A stretch of 64,000 nucleotides of DNA from Chryseobacterium sp. ISL-80 (GTDB taxonomy: Bacteria > Bacillota > Bacilli > Bacillales > Cytobacillaceae). Each line of letters begins with the position of its first letter. Position 1 is the first letter of the stretch. A model generated the notes under the pieces. That model was given only the letters and a program-made list of their open reading frames with translations. It did no database searches and was not told the origin of the DNA. Below are positions 26,299 through 35,746 of the stretch, piece by piece. The stretch lies in the NCBI GenBank assembly GCA_018613055.1, contig JAGGQZ010000026.1, positions 48,971 to 112,970 on the forward strand. The letters are read 5' to 3'. A program made the position numbers and the translations under genes.

Positions 26299-27873
26299 TT
26301 AAGATGCATCCATAGGGTTATAAAGTTTTACTTCCGGGTTCTTATCCTGGAACCATCTTAGGGCAAATTCATTTTCGAACAGGAATACTTTCTTGTCGAA
26401 GCGGTCAGTCACTAGCAGGCTTCGGGAGCTGGACAGGTTCTCGTTCACATCGTCGCCTTCGATCCAGCGGGCGATTTTGGAGCCTTGTCTTTCCATGATG
26501 ACTTCAACATTATATTCATTCCGCATCCTGGCTTCGAATACTTCGAATTGAAGCTGTCCGACAGCACCGAGAAGGTACTCTTCCGTCTTCAATGTCTTGA
26601 ACAGCTGGATGGCTCCTTCCTGGACAAGCTGCTGGATTCCTTTATGGAAGTGCTTTTGCTTCATGACGTTCTTGGCTGAAACCCTGACGAAAAGTTCCGG
26701 GGTGAACTGAGGAAGCTTTTCATACTGGAATCCTTCCTTGCCAGATACGATTGTATCGCCAATTTGGTATGTGCCCGGATCATAAAGCCCGATGATGTCA
26801 CCGGCAACAGCTTCCTCAACAGTACTGCGGTCATCAGCCATGAACTGTGTGGACTGCGCAAGCTTCATCGTTTTCCCTGTCCGGCTAAGCTGGACGGTCA
26901 TTCCCCGTTCGAACTTTCCTGAGCAAATGCGCAGGAAAGCAATCCTGTCACGGTGGGCCGGGTTCATGTTAGCCTGGATCTTAAAAATAAAACCTGAGAA
27001 TTCTTCGGATTGAGGATCCACTTCTCCTACCGTGGAGTTCCTTGGCTGTGGCGCAGGCGCGAATTGCAGATAGGAATCAAGGAAAGTCTGAACACCGAAA
27101 GTCGTCAAGGCACTGCCAAAGAATACCGGTGTTAATGTCCCATCGACAATCCTTTCCTTGGAAAATTCATTTCCCGCTTCATCCAAAAGCATGATTTCTT
27201 CTAATGTCTGTTCATACAGTGAAGACTCTTTCATGGAATGATCTCCATCAATTTCGCCTTCTTCATTCAATGCAATAAAACGCTTGTCTTCATCAACCCG
27301 GAATTGCTCGATTCGGTTATTGAATCGGTCATAGATTCCGAGGAACTCTTTGCCCATTCCGATTGGCCAGTTCATCGGATATGATTCGATGCCAAGAACT
27401 TCTTCAAGTTCAGCTAATAATTCAAGAGGTGCTTTCCCCTGGCGATCCAGCTTATTGATAAAAGTGAAGATCGGGATTCCTCTCATGCGGCAAACCTTGA
27501 AGAGTTTGAGAGTCTGATCCTCAATCCCTTTTGCTGAGTCGATGATCATCACAGCGCTGTCTACCGCTGTCAATGTTCTGTAGGTGTCTTCGGAGAAGTC
27601 CTGGTGTCCAGGTGTGTCAAGGATGTTCACTTTGAAGCCGTCATAATCAAATTGCATTACACTGGAGGTAACGGAAATTCCGCGCTGCTTCTCGATTTCC
27701 ATCCAGTCACTCGTCGCAAACTTTCCTGTCTTCTTCGCTTTTACGGTACCCGCATCACGGATCGCGCCGCCGAATAGCAGCAGCTTTTCCGTAAGCGTTG
27801 TTTTCCCGGCATCCGGGTGAGATATAATCGCAAACGTTCTGCGTGATAATACTTCATCTTGTAATTTTTTCAT
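26299..27873 (-). CDS. prfC: Peptide chain release factor 3
   Basis: 524 residues, the usual RF3 length. GTPase motifs: P-loop [12 protein letters not shown], switch region [22 protein letters not shown] and the specificity motif NKLDR. Domains II and III follow, including the C-terminal [18 protein letters not shown]3 recycles RF1/RF2 from the ribosome after peptide release and acts in the cytosol. RBS AAAGGAAA is 12 nt from ATG, slightly long. Single gene, divergent from the YfhP-like gene. Confidence 0.96.
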   Translation of the reverse strand: MKKLQDEVLSRRTFAIISHPDAGKTTLTEKLLLFGGAIRDAGTVKAKKTGKFATSDWMEIEKQRGISVTSSVMQFDYDGFKVNILDTPGHQDFSEDTYRTLTAVDSAVMIIDSAKGIEDQTLKLFKVCRMRGIPIFTFINKLDRQGKAPLELLAELEEVLGIESYPMNWPIGMGKEFLGIYDRFNNRIEQFRVDEDKRFIALNEEGEIDGDHSMKESSLYEQTLEEIMLLDEAGNEFSKERIVDGTLTPVFFGSALTTFGVQTFLDSYLQFAPAPQPRNSTVGEVDPQSEEFSGFIFKIQANMNPAHRDRIAFLRICSGKFERGMTVQLSRTGKTMKLAQSTQFMADDRSTVEEAVAGDIIGLYDPGTYQIGDTIVSGKEGFQYEKLPQFTPELFVRVSAKNVMKQKHFHKGIQQLVQEGAIQLFKTLKTEEYLLGAVGQLQFEVFEARMRNEYNVEVIMERQGSKIARWIEGDDVNENLSSSRSLLVTDRFDKKVFLFENEFALRWFQDKNPEVKLYNPMDAS

Positions 27874-28023
27874 GATTTGATGTTTCCTTTCTGTTTAAAG
27901 GCAAAATTCCTCATAAAATTAATCTTATCTTTCTGGAGGAAAGTTTGCAATCCTGCAAATGCATATCAGAACTTTTAATTATTTCCTTGGAACTATTATA
28001 ATAATAGTTCAGGAGGTGCGAAA

Positions 28024-28899
28024 GTGGATTCAGTTACCCATACTTTATTCGGCTTAGCCTTATATGGCGCCGTTGATAAAAACCATATGGAGAAAACGCA
28101 AAAGCGTGCCTATTTGCTGACAGCTGTTGGCGCAAGCCAAATTCCTGACATAGATGTCATTTCCCAATTTTGGGATAATGAAGGACTTTACCAAATGTGG
28201 CACAGAGGCATCACTCATTCTGTGTTTCTGACTCCAGTTTGGGCATTGTTGTTTGTATTGCTGTCTTTTCTTCTCTTTAAAGTGAAGGATCTCAAATTAT
28301 TTTTCCTCGGTTGGCTGGCAGTCTTTATCCATAATACAAGTGATTTGTTCAATGCCTGGGGAACAGGCTATCTCGAACCATATTCAAATATCAGGATCAC
28401 TTTCGGCACAATCCCGATCATTGACTTTGTATTCTGGGTCATACTAGGGACAGCTTTTATTGCTTCACGGAAAAATAAAGCGAAAAGTCCGTATTATTTT
28501 AAAATAGCATGGGTTTTCATTGCGCTGCACATTGTTGTCCAGAGTGTCCAGGGCTGGTTAATCTATAATCAGTATGAAAATGATTATAAGCAGATTGCCC
28601 TTTCAGCCGGCTTTATTCCATGGACATATACGGTAATAGCCAAAAACGACAGCGACGTTAAAATCTTTCAAGACAACCTGTTCACTGACAGAAAGCTGCA
28701 ATATGAGCTTACTTCTGCTGAGGAAACAGACCTGAATGGACTTTTTGCGAGGAAACCAGAAGCAAAGACGCTTTACGAATGGTCGCCATTTGTAGTCATC
28801 GTCGATGATGGCGAGAAACTCGGAGTCTATGATCCGCGCTTTTACCGAAATGGCCAATCGTTCCTGTTTGAATATATCGATAAAACCCAGACCAAATAA
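28024..28899 (+). CDS. yfhP: YfhP/YdjM-family membrane-bound metal-dependent hydrolase
   Basis: 291 residues. GTG start 28024 follows AGGAGGTG. The N-terminus DSVTHTLFGLALYGAV and the motifs QIPDIDVISQFW, HRGITHSVFLTP and FIHNTSDLFNAWGTGYLEPY carry the His/Asp residues of the LexA-binding, inner-membrane hydrolase family (PF04307). About four to five membrane segments and a C-terminal extracytoplasmic region without homology I recognise. Physiological substrate unknown. Single gene; a bidirectional terminator separates it from the convergent small gene. Confidence 0.85.
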   Translation: MDSVTHTLFGLALYGAVDKNHMEKTQKRAYLLTAVGASQIPDIDVISQFWDNEGLYQMWHRGITHSVFLTPVWALLFVLLSFLLFKVKDLKLFFLGWLAVFIHNTSDLFNAWGTGYLEPYSNIRITFGTIPIIDFVFWVILGTAFIASRKNKAKSPYYFKIAWVFIALHIVVQSVQGWLIYNQYENDYKQIALSAGFIPWTYTVIAKNDSDVKIFQDNLFTDRKLQYELTSAEETDLNGLFARKPEAKTLYEWSPFVVIVDDGEKLGVYDPRFYRNGQSFLFEYIDKTQTK

Positions 28900-28928
28900 A
28901 AGAGCAGCCAATTGGCTGCTCTTCTATT
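28900..28928. terminator. Bidirectional terminator after yfhP
   Basis: 24-bp perfect stem: AAGAGCAGCCA and its complement TGGCTGCTCTT, then T-rich sequence. Confidence 0.85.
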
Positions 28929-28929
28929 A

Positions 28930-29142
28930 TTACATTCTCGTTTCTATATCGTCCATAAGTTCATCTATTGTGACAGTGATATCATTCGTTTTTCTGGCTA
29001 CTGCGATCGTGAATTCCAATAACTCTTTATATTTATCTACTGGAATCATTGAATTCGTCTTCTCGTATTCATTCACTTTAAGACCGAGATTTTGCAGGAT
29101 CATGATTGCCTCTTCTACAGATCCTCTCTCAACTTCATACAT
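28930..29142 (-). CDS. Small protein of 70 residues (unrecognised)
   Basis: Soluble, acidic, probably helical: MYEVERGSVEEAIMILQNLG, then VDKYKELLEFTIAVARK and DELMDDIETRM. GGGGG lies 7 nt before ATG, so it is likely translated. It ends right at the shared terminator, typical for a real gene. The content resembles short phage or competence-type helical proteins only in general; I give no function. Confidence 0.6.
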   Translation of the reverse strand: MYEVERGSVEEAIMILQNLGLKVNEYEKTNSMIPVDKYKELLEFTIAVARKTNDITVTIDELMDDIETRM

Positions 29143-29383
29143 TCTGATTCCCCCTATTTCTCTGGTTGAATTCCATTATGAGGGAGATAAACCTATTTTT
29201 AAATGGTAAAACTTTCATCTATACCCAGTTACGCTGTAAAAAATAGGATATTAGTCTCTACTTTTTAGTTTGCGAGAAAAATATTGATTTGAAAACGTTC
29301 ATTACAGTTAAAATCACACCTTAAGAACCATGTCGTTCTTCCTTAATTTACACAAATTTTTTCATGGTGTGTTCATATTTATA

Positions 29384-30571
29384 TTACTTGATAATCTTGG
29401 AAATCTCACTGATGAATTCCTCACCTGGCATGAACCTGCCTCCGCCCTGAACAAGCTGGTCGCTGCCTCCGCCTTTGCCGTCAATCATTGATAGAGCATG
29501 TTTTGACCATTCTTTCAAATTGCCGCGGGTGTTCTTACCCCGGGCAAAAACAAATTGAAGTTTGTCATCATTTTCAGCCACTAGCAAGAATACCTTGTCC
29601 TCAGCCTGTACAGCGAGCATCCTGGCAAGCTTTTGAAGTTCCTGGATCCCCCTATTTTGATAAACACGGCTGACGATTTCTTCTGTATTGGCTGCAGCCA
29701 GATCAGCTGCTTCATATTTTAGTAATTGGTCTCTCATTTCCTCGATTGACTTTTCGGATGTCTTTTTCTGGCCAAGCAGTCTGTTGACCGCGGACACCAT
29801 TTCCTGTTCAGGTGCATTCAGCAGAACCGCCAGCTGCTTAAGAATGTCATGCTTTTGCCCGAGCTCGCGCAACACTCTTTGCCCACATACAAACTCAACA
29901 CGGATAATTTTCTTCTGTCTTTCCCATCCGAGGATTTTCAAATGGCCTACTTCGGCTGTGCTGTTTGGATGTGTTCCCCCGCAGCCGTTATAATCGAATT
30001 CCGGTATGATGACGAGCCTGATGTTGTTCGAGACTGACAATGCTTTTCTGAGTTTGTATTGCTTTAATTCGTCCTCATCGACCCATTTAGTCATGACTGG
30101 CCGATTTTCAAGGATCACCCGGTTAGCCAGCTCCTCTACCCTGTCAGCTTCCTCCGCTGACAGACTTTCTATATCGAGGTCGATTGTGAGCGTATCTTTC
30201 CCTAAATGGAAACTGACTGTTTTATAGCCATACAGTTCCTCGAACGCTGCCGAAAGAATATGCTGTCCAGCATGCTGTTGCATGTGGTCAAACCGGCGGT
30301 CCCAATCAATTTTCCCTTCTACAGGCATTCCATCTTCCAGCGGCTCTTTTATGTAATGGCGTATCTCTCCGTCAATTTCCTCGACATCCACAACTTCTAC
30401 TCCATTCAGAATACCAGTATCAAATGGCTGGCCGCCGCCTGTCGGGTAAAAAGCTGTTTGAGTCAATACTGCATAATTCCTGCCTGACTCATCCAACCCC
30501 TGCCTGACCAGCTCAGCACTAAAGCTACTTATGTAAGCATCTTGATAATATAACTTATTCTCCATGGTCAA
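29384..30571 (-). CDS. Alanyl-tRNA editing protein AlaX-type with DHHA1 domain
   Basis: About 395 residues, longer than minimal AlaX (about 240) because of a C-terminal DHHA1 domain (GGGSDQLVQGGG). The editing site is intact: HMQQHAGQHILS (HxxxH) and CGGTHPNSTAEVG (CxxxH) bind zinc; GGGQPFDTG is the substrate loop. It hydrolyses Ser/Gly mischarged on tRNA-Ala in trans. The start is uncertain: TTG 30571 is 7 nt after GGGAG, ATG 30565 is 13 nt after, ATG 30589 has no site. Single gene; AlaRS-like N-terminal catalytic domain absent as expected. Confidence 0.87.
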   Translation of the reverse strand: MTMENKLYYQDAYISSFSAELVRQGLDESGRNYAVLTQTAFYPTGGGQPFDTGILNGVEVVDVEEIDGEIRHYIKEPLEDGMPVEGKIDWDRRFDHMQQHAGQHILSAAFEELYGYKTVSFHLGKDTLTIDLDIESLSAEEADRVEELANRVILENRPVMTKWVDEDELKQYKLRKALSVSNNIRLVIIPEFDYNGCGGTHPNSTAEVGHLKILGWERQKKIIRVEFVCGQRVLRELGQKHDILKQLAVLLNAPEQEMVSAVNRLLGQKKTSEKSIEEMRDQLLKYEAADLAAANTEEIVSRVYQNRGIQELQKLARMLAVQAEDKVFLLVAENDDKLQFVFARGKNTRGNLKEWSKHALSMIDGKGGGSDQLVQGGGRFMPGEEFISEISKIIK

Positions 30572-30633
30572 ATTCACGCTCCCGATCATAACAACTTATG
30601 CTTTTCAGTATACCATTTTTTCTAATTCCTAAA

Positions 30634-30668
30634 TAAAAGACAGCTCCCTTAAACGGAAGCTGTCTTCA
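30634..30668 (-). terminator. Terminator of the YugN-like gene
   Basis: AAGACAGCTTCC and GGGAGCTGTCTT arms, then TTTATTT on the minus strand. Confidence 0.85.
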
Positions 30669-30672
30669 TCAC

Positions 30673-31083
30673 TTATAAAGTGCCCAGAGCCTGTTCAGCT
30701 TTGCTGATCAATACTCTTCCCCGTTCCACAAGTTCCTCCGGAAATGGAGCGTCCTTGTCGGCAGGTGATTTGAACTGGTCGAATGAACCAGTCAGGGCCC
30801 CTATATTCCCTTCTTCATCCACATCTGTTTCAAATTGGTGATCCAGGAGGAACGGTGTCCCCATCTGGACGAATGTTCCATCATCGTCAAGCGGACCGCC
30901 AGTAGACTTGAAAGGAATCCTGACATACTGCTGGTCACCATGATCATCATTCATTTTGTAATCGATAAAGGCATGGTCATATTCCCAGTTGCCGTTTACT
31001 GTGAAGCCAAGCGGCTCGAGTTTTTGCTTCAATTCACCCACCGGGACCTCTTTACCGTCTAAATTTGATTGAATCGGTACCAT
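30673..31083 (-). CDS. YugN-like family protein
   Basis: 136 residues, soluble. Blocks KLEPLGFTVNGNWEYDHAFI, YVRIPFKSTGGPLDDDGTFV and GTPFLLDHQFE match my memory of the YugN family (PF08868), of unknown function in Bacillaceae. Start ATG 31083 with GAGGT 8 nt upstream is preferred over an in-frame ATG at 31164 that lacks a ribosome site. Single gene. Confidence 0.78.
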   Translation of the reverse strand: MVPIQSNLDGKEVPVGELKQKLEPLGFTVNGNWEYDHAFIDYKMNDDHGDQQYVRIPFKSTGGPLDDDGTFVQMGTPFLLDHQFETDVDEEGNIGALTGSFDQFKSPADKDAPFPEELVERGRVLISKAEQALGTL

Positions 31084-31253
31084 TTTGCAAACCTCATTTC
31101 GTATTGGATTCGGTATATTCACTTTTTCCACCGCAATAAGGTTATCAAACATGCAGGAACACACTGGTAAGATATATGGTTAGCTATCAAACAGGGCACT
31201 TTCGTTGTAAATGAATAGGTACCGTGGTAATGCCCCCTTCTAAAACAGGCAAA

Positions 31254-31365
31254 TCTCTACGAGTTACCCGCTAATCTCTACAGTTTCGCAATTATTCTCT
31301 ACGGTTACGACCATAATCTCTACGAAATTCTGGATATTCTCTACGAAATTCACCTTATTCTCTAC
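31254..31365. repeat. Array of six TCTCTAC units with exact 21-bp period
   Basis: TCTCTAC occurs at 31254, 31275, 31296, 31317, 31338 and 31359, always 21 bp apart; the bases between are variable except for a preceding A/T-rich triplet and often CGAAATT after it. Twenty-one bp is two helical turns, so all copies face one side of the DNA. Between the YugN-like start and the treA terminator. Confidence 0.9.
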
Positions 31366-31383
31366 ATTTTTCAATAAACAGAA

Positions 31384-31410
31384 AAAGTGGAGGCCGCAAT
31401 CAGGCCTCCA
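31384..31410 (-). terminator. Terminator of the trehalose operon
   Basis: GTGGAGGCC and GGCCTCCAC arms then five T on the minus strand. Confidence 0.9.
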
Positions 31411-31418
31411 CCAATCAT

Positions 31419-33104
31419 TTATTTCGTCAAAAGATACACTACAGATTCATACGGACGAAGATTGACCCGTGACACATCTATACTTCTATCAGCATAGTTG
31501 GAGAGCAGGATTTCTACATTATATCCCTCTGCTTCAACAGTATCCGGCAATTCAAAAACCGTATCTTTCCCATAAAAATTGTTCACGACGAGCAGCTTTT
31601 CATCCTGTCCGTTCCTGACATAAGCAAAGATGTCAGGGTTATCTTCGAGAATCAGCTGGTAATCGCCATATGTGATGATATCGTATTGCTTTCGCAATTG
31701 AATCAGCTTCTTATAATGATAGAAAACTGAGTTTTCATCTGCGAGCGCATTTTCAACATTCACACTCTGATAATTTTCCGCTGCACCAATCCATGGAGTC
31801 CCTTTTGTAAAGCCGGCATGCTCCTCGGCATTCCACTGGACAGGGGTCCGTGAGTTGTCACGTGACTTGCTCTGAAGGATTTTCAGGATTTGCTCTTCAG
31901 GCATGCCTTCTTCCTTTTTGATTTTATACATATTCAAGGATTCTACATCGCGATAATCCTCGATGTTTTCAAAATAAGGGTTGGTCATCCCGATTTCTTC
32001 ACCCTGATAAATATAAGGTGTACCCTGCATCATATGAATTGCCGTTCCGAGCATTTTAGCAGATTCCCGGTGGTACTCACCGTCATTTCCATAACGGGAA
32101 ACAACACGCGGCTGGTCATGGTTACACCAGAACAGTGCATTCCATCCTCCGCCCTTATGCATTTCTTCCTGCCAAAGAGATAAGATCCGCTTAAGTGCAA
32201 GGAAGTCAAAATCAGCCAGTGTCCATTTATCGCCGTTTTGATAATCTACTTTTAAATGATGGAAATTGAATGTCATGCTCAATTCATTTCGCTCTGGATT
32301 CGAGTATTTGATGCAGTTCTCAATCGTAGTCGAAGACATCTCGCCGACCGTCATGCTGTCATATTTAGAGAATACCTCTCGATTCATTTCCTGCAGATAC
32401 TCATGAACCCGCGGACCATCCGTGTAAAATTTACGGCCATCACCTGGAGGCACGGAACCATCATCATCAGGAAAATCCTGATCCTTTGAAATCAGATTGA
32501 TGACATCAAGCCTGAAGCCATCAACGCCCTTTTTGAACCAGAAATGCATCATTTCATATACATCATTGCGCAGCTGTTCATTTTCCCAGTTCAAGTCAGC
32601 CTGGGTCACATCGAATAAATGAAGATAATATTGTCCTGTCTCCTCATCGTACTCCCAGGCATTTCCGCCAAATTTGGACTCCCAATTTGTCGGGGCACTT
32701 CCATCTTCTTTAGGATCTTTCCAAATATAATAGTTACGGTATGGACTGTCCTTGGATTTCTTTGCATCCTGGAACCACTCATGCTCAGTTGATGAGTGGT
32801 TCACAACGATATCCATGATCAGCTTGATTCCGCGTCGATGGGCCTCTTCAAGAAGTCGGTCGAAGTCTTCCATCGTGCCGTATTCCTCATATATCTTGAA
32901 ATAATCCCTAATATCGTAACCGTTATCCCGCTGAGGTGAATCATAGATTGGCGTAAGCCAGATTACATCCACACCCAGTTCCTTTAAATAATCCAGTTTG
33001 GCGATAATCCCCGGAAGGTCGCCTGTTCCATTGCCGGTCGTATCATAAAAACTTTTTGGATAGATTTGATAGACAACCGACTTTTTCCACCATGGTTCAG
33101 TCAT
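31419..33104 (-). CDS. treA: Trehalose-6-phosphate hydrolase (GH13)
   Basis: 561 residues, same as B. subtilis TreA. The N-terminus TEPWWKKSVVYQIYPKSFYD is typical of GH13 subfamily 29. Catalytic residues lie in GFRLDVINL (nucleophile Asp), MTVGEMSSTT (acid/base Glu) and FWCNHDQPRV (transition-state Asp). It splits trehalose-6-phosphate into glucose and glucose-6-phosphate in the cytosol. Start ATG 33104 has GGAGGTGG about 12 nt upstream; the frame extends to 33137 without a better start. It follows treP by 37 bp. The usual treR repressor gene is not downstream here. Confidence 0.95.
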   Translation of the reverse strand: MTEPWWKKSVVYQIYPKSFYDTTGNGTGDLPGIIAKLDYLKELGVDVIWLTPIYDSPQRDNGYDIRDYFKIYEEYGTMEDFDRLLEEAHRRGIKLIMDIVVNHSSTEHEWFQDAKKSKDSPYRNYYIWKDPKEDGSAPTNWESKFGGNAWEYDEETGQYYLHLFDVTQADLNWENEQLRNDVYEMMHFWFKKGVDGFRLDVINLISKDQDFPDDDGSVPPGDGRKFYTDGPRVHEYLQEMNREVFSKYDSMTVGEMSSTTIENCIKYSNPERNELSMTFNFHHLKVDYQNGDKWTLADFDFLALKRILSLWQEEMHKGGGWNALFWCNHDQPRVVSRYGNDGEYHRESAKMLGTAIHMMQGTPYIYQGEEIGMTNPYFENIEDYRDVESLNMYKIKKEEGMPEEQILKILQSKSRDNSRTPVQWNAEEHAGFTKGTPWIGAAENYQSVNVENALADENSVFYHYKKLIQLRKQYDIITYGDYQLILEDNPDIFAYVRNGQDEKLLVVNNFYGKDTVFELPDTVEAEGYNVEILLSNYADRSIDVSRVNLRPYESVVYLLTK

Positions 33105-33141
33105 GATAATACTTCCACCTCCATCAGGATCAATCAATTAA

Positions 33142-34548
33142 TTATGCTTCTTTCTTTTTTCTCGTCTTGGCCATAATGAATGTCAGTACAAATGGTACGA
33201 CAAGCGCGATGCCCATTCCAATGAAGAACACTCCCCAGAACTCTGTGAAGATTGACAGGAAAGCAGGCAGACCGCCGACACCAATCGAAGGCGCCATGAC
33301 ACCGCGGAGTGTAATGACAACTCCGGCAATGGCTGAACCGATGATGGCTGCAATGAACGGATATCTGTAGCGCAGGTTCACACCAAACATGGCAGGCTCC
33401 GTTATTCCAAGCCAGGCAGAAATAGCTGAAGTCATAGATAAACCTTTTAATTTTTCATTGTCTTTCTCAGCAAACATCATTGCAAAAGCCGCTGACCCCT
33501 GAGCGATGTTTGAAAGTGCGACCATCGGCCAGAGGAATGTTCCGCCAATTGTACCAATCAACTGCAAATCAACCGCAAGGAAGGTATGGTGCATACCGGT
33601 GATGACAAGCGGAGCATATAGACCGCCGTAAATCAGTCCGCCAATAGCAGGCACCGCATCGAAAATACCGACAACACCGTCAGTAATCAGATTACCGATT
33701 GCAAAAGTAATTGGCCCAATCACGATGAATGACAGGAAACCAGTTACCAATAAAGCAATCGGAGCTACCGTCAACAACTGAAAAGCATCAGGGATACGCT
33801 TACGCAAGAAAATTTCCATTTTCGCAAGTACATAAGAAGCTAACAATACTGGCAATACTTGTCCTTGATAGCCAACCTTCTCAACAGTCAGTCCAAATAA
33901 ATTCCATGTAGGGATTTCTTTTGCTGCTCCGTATCCCCAGGCATTCAGCAAATCAGGATGGACTAACATGAGTCCCAGTACAATACCAAGCAGCGGGTTT
34001 CCGCCAAATTTATTTACCGCACTCCAACCGATTAAACCAGGCAGGAATACGAACGCAGTATTGGCAATTAAATTGATGATACTCGCAAAATCAGCCCAGC
34101 CGGTATATACATCGATTAACGCTTTTCCTTCAAAGAAAATATCCTTCCCGGTCAGGATATTATTGATACCCATTAATAAACCAGCAGTCACGATCGCCGG
34201 CAGGATTGGAATAAAGATATCGGCAAGTGTCTTGATCGCCCTTTGCAGCGGATTCAAGTTTTGCGCTGCCGCATCTTTGATTTCTTGTTTTGAGGCTTCC
34301 CCAATTCCGGTAATCGCTACCATTTCCGCGTATACCTTATCGACAAGACCCTGGCCAATGACTACCTGGTATTGACCATTCGCTGAAAATGACCCTTTTA
34401 CAAGATCATTATCCTCCAGTTGATCCTTATCTACTTTTCCTTCATCCTTTAATGCAAAACGAAGCCTAGTCACACAATGAGTTGCTGCGGCGATATTCTC
34501 TTTGCCGCCAACAGCCTCAACAATTTGTTCAACTGCCTTGCGATCCAT
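33142..34548 (-). CDS. treP: PTS trehalose-specific EIIBC
   Basis: 468 residues. The N-terminal EIIB domain has the phospho-cysteine in AAATHCVTRLRFALKDEG; the EIIC membrane domain (about 105-460) has the GITEPAMFGVNLRY motif that contacts sugar. It imports trehalose as trehalose-6-phosphate, taking phosphate from a glucose-type EIIA encoded elsewhere, since no EIIA domain is fused. Start ATG 34548 follows GGAGGAGAG. Preceded by a promoter whose spacer is a TreR operator, a second TreR-like box and a perfect cre site. Confidence 0.95.
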   Translation of the reverse strand: MDRKAVEQIVEAVGGKENIAAATHCVTRLRFALKDEGKVDKDQLEDNDLVKGSFSANGQYQVVIGQGLVDKVYAEMVAITGIGEASKQEIKDAAAQNLNPLQRAIKTLADIFIPILPAIVTAGLLMGINNILTGKDIFFEGKALIDVYTGWADFASIINLIANTAFVFLPGLIGWSAVNKFGGNPLLGIVLGLMLVHPDLLNAWGYGAAKEIPTWNLFGLTVEKVGYQGQVLPVLLASYVLAKMEIFLRKRIPDAFQLLTVAPIALLVTGFLSFIVIGPITFAIGNLITDGVVGIFDAVPAIGGLIYGGLYAPLVITGMHHTFLAVDLQLIGTIGGTFLWPMVALSNIAQGSAAFAMMFAEKDNEKLKGLSMTSAISAWLGITEPAMFGVNLRYRYPFIAAIIGSAIAGVVITLRGVMAPSIGVGGLPAFLSIFTEFWGVFFIGMGIALVVPFVLTFIMAKTRKKKEA

Positions 34549-34562
34549 AGTCGCTCTCCTCC

Positions 34563-34576
34563 TGTTACCGTTTTCA
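34563..34576 (-). promoter_or_regulatory. CcpA cre site of the trehalose operon
   Basis: The minus strand reads TGAAAACGGTAACA, a full match to the consensus TGWAANCGNTNWCA, 14 bp before treP in the transcribed leader. It predicts roadblock-type catabolite repression. Confidence 0.85.
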
Positions 34577-34610
34577 TTTAATATAAAAAAATAGCTTTGA
34601 ACCTTGAACA

Positions 34611-34624
34611 CTTGTATATACATC
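34611..34624 (-). promoter_or_regulatory. Second, half-conserved TreR box
   Basis: CTTGTATATACATC shares its left arm and core with the perfect box 34 bp away; right arm degenerate. Two boxes suggest cooperative TreR binding. Confidence 0.6.
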
Positions 34625-34638
34625 ATGTTTACGCTCTC

Positions 34639-34667
34639 ATTTTACTTGTATATACAAGATAAGTCAA
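34639..34667 (-). promoter_or_regulatory. treP promoter with TreR operator in the spacer
   Basis: -35 TTGACT (34662-34667), -10 TAAAAT (34639-34644), 17-bp spacer. The perfect palindrome CTTGTATATACAAG (34645-34658), the known TreR-type operator, occupies the spacer next to the -10. Confidence 0.88.
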
Positions 34668-34829
34668 TGATTTTAATCATCTTTTACATTCCCCAAAAAC
34701 ACCAATAAAAACCGCCATCACAAGATGATCGCTGCTTATGAAAAAAATTACCAAATGACAGATTTGTTTTGATTACTGAAATCTAAGGGTAAAAATATAA
34801 AATAATGAAATTGAGACGGAAGGGTGTTT

Positions 34830-35285
34830 ATGATGTTAGGGACAAAAAAACTTGAAGAAGGCTATAAGAGATTTGAATCCAAAGCTAAGGAATATATCAA
34901 GCGGCCAGAAAAAACGGATGCTCTAATAAAAGATGCCGGCAAGAAGGCAGATGAGAACAAAGGGGCCCTTGCTGAAAGTTGGGACAACCTCCAGCTTCTG
35001 TTCGATTTAGTAGGAGCCTGGCGTCGCGGGGAATACCGAAAGATCCCGACTGGATCAATCATGACCATCATCGCCGCAGTAATTTATTTTGTATCTCCCA
35101 TCGATTTAATACCAGACTTCCTCATCGGGCTTGGAATAGTCGACGATGCTGCCGTGATTGGATTCGTTCTGAAACAAATCACCAACGATTTGGAAAAATT
35201 CCGTATCTGGAAGGAAAGGTATGGAGGAAACCATATCACAATAGAAGAAACTCCAGCTGACAATAATACACCAACTCTGAACTAG
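34830..35285 (+). CDS. YkvA-family (DUF1232) membrane protein
   Basis: 151 residues. Charged N-terminal helices are followed by the DUF1232 hallmark AAVIYFVSPIDLIPDFLIGL and GIVDDAAVIGFVL, a hydrophobic hairpin. Found widely with unknown function. ATG 34830 (or 34833) follows GGAAGGG; a GTG at 34824 overlaps that site and is not preferred. Single gene, own terminator. Confidence 0.83.
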   Translation: MMLGTKKLEEGYKRFESKAKEYIKRPEKTDALIKDAGKKADENKGALAESWDNLQLLFDLVGAWRRGEYRKIPTGSIMTIIAAVIYFVSPIDLIPDFLIGLGIVDDAAVIGFVLKQITNDLEKFRIWKERYGGNHITIEETPADNNTPTLN

Positions 35286-35311
35286 CCCGAAACTTGTCGG
35301 GCTTTTTTTCT
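35284..35311 (+). terminator. Terminator of the DUF1232 gene
   Basis: AGCCCGA and TCGGGCT arms followed by seven T. Confidence 0.88.
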
Positions 35312-35469
35312 TGGGAAAATTCCCTCTTCCCTCTCTAGTACAAAAGTGGCCATTTGCACAATAAACATTTTGTCCTATTCTAATTCAATCATCATTTCCG
35401 TAACTTAAAGTAATAGTAAATTTTTTACAAAGTTTACTATATGCTATCGAAAAATAAGGGGGAAGAATC

Positions 35470-35706
35470 ATGCAAAAGCTATTCATGTTGACCTTTGTTT
35501 TGATGCTTGTTTTCTCTGGTTCTGTCATAGCCTCTTCTGCACAAAGTTCGAACAGAAATACCAGTCCAACTGAGGATTATAAAAGTAAGACCGGCATCAA
35601 TCCTGAGGGCTACACATGCTGGCAATGCACAAAATATGCCTACTATAATGGTTATAGAACCTGTGTCTCTGGCGTATGGCTTACCACCTGCCCAGTAACA
35701 AACTAA
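35470..35706 (+). CDS. Secreted Cys-rich peptide of 78 residues (unrecognised)
   Basis: Signal peptide LFMLTFVLMLVFSGSVIASSA with likely cleavage after residue 24 (SSA-QS), then a mature part of about 54 residues: a flexible Ser/Asn region and a compact C-terminus with CWQC, CVS and TCPVT. Four cysteines could make two disulphides. AGGGGGAAG ribosome site, own terminator, single gene. No modification, immunity or export genes adjacent, so a bacteriocin call is not justified; a small secreted structural or signalling peptide is equally possible. Confidence 0.7.
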   Translation: MQKLFMLTFVLMLVFSGSVIASSAQSSNRNTSPTEDYKSKTGINPEGYTCWQCTKYAYYNGYRTCVSGVWLTTCPVTN

Positions 35707-35710
35707 GCCC

Positions 35711-35746
35711 AAAAAGGATGCTGAATTTTTTCAGCATCCTTTTTTT
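35711..35746. terminator. Bidirectional terminator between the secreted peptide and the sugar ABC operon
   Basis: AAAAAGGATGCTGA and TCAGCATCCTTTTT arms, 14 bp perfect, between convergent genes. Confidence 0.93.

Noticed and set aside
29291..29304. cre-like sequence TGAAAACGTTCATT
   Set aside because: Last two consensus positions fail and it lies downstream of the AlaX-type gene with no promoter nearby.
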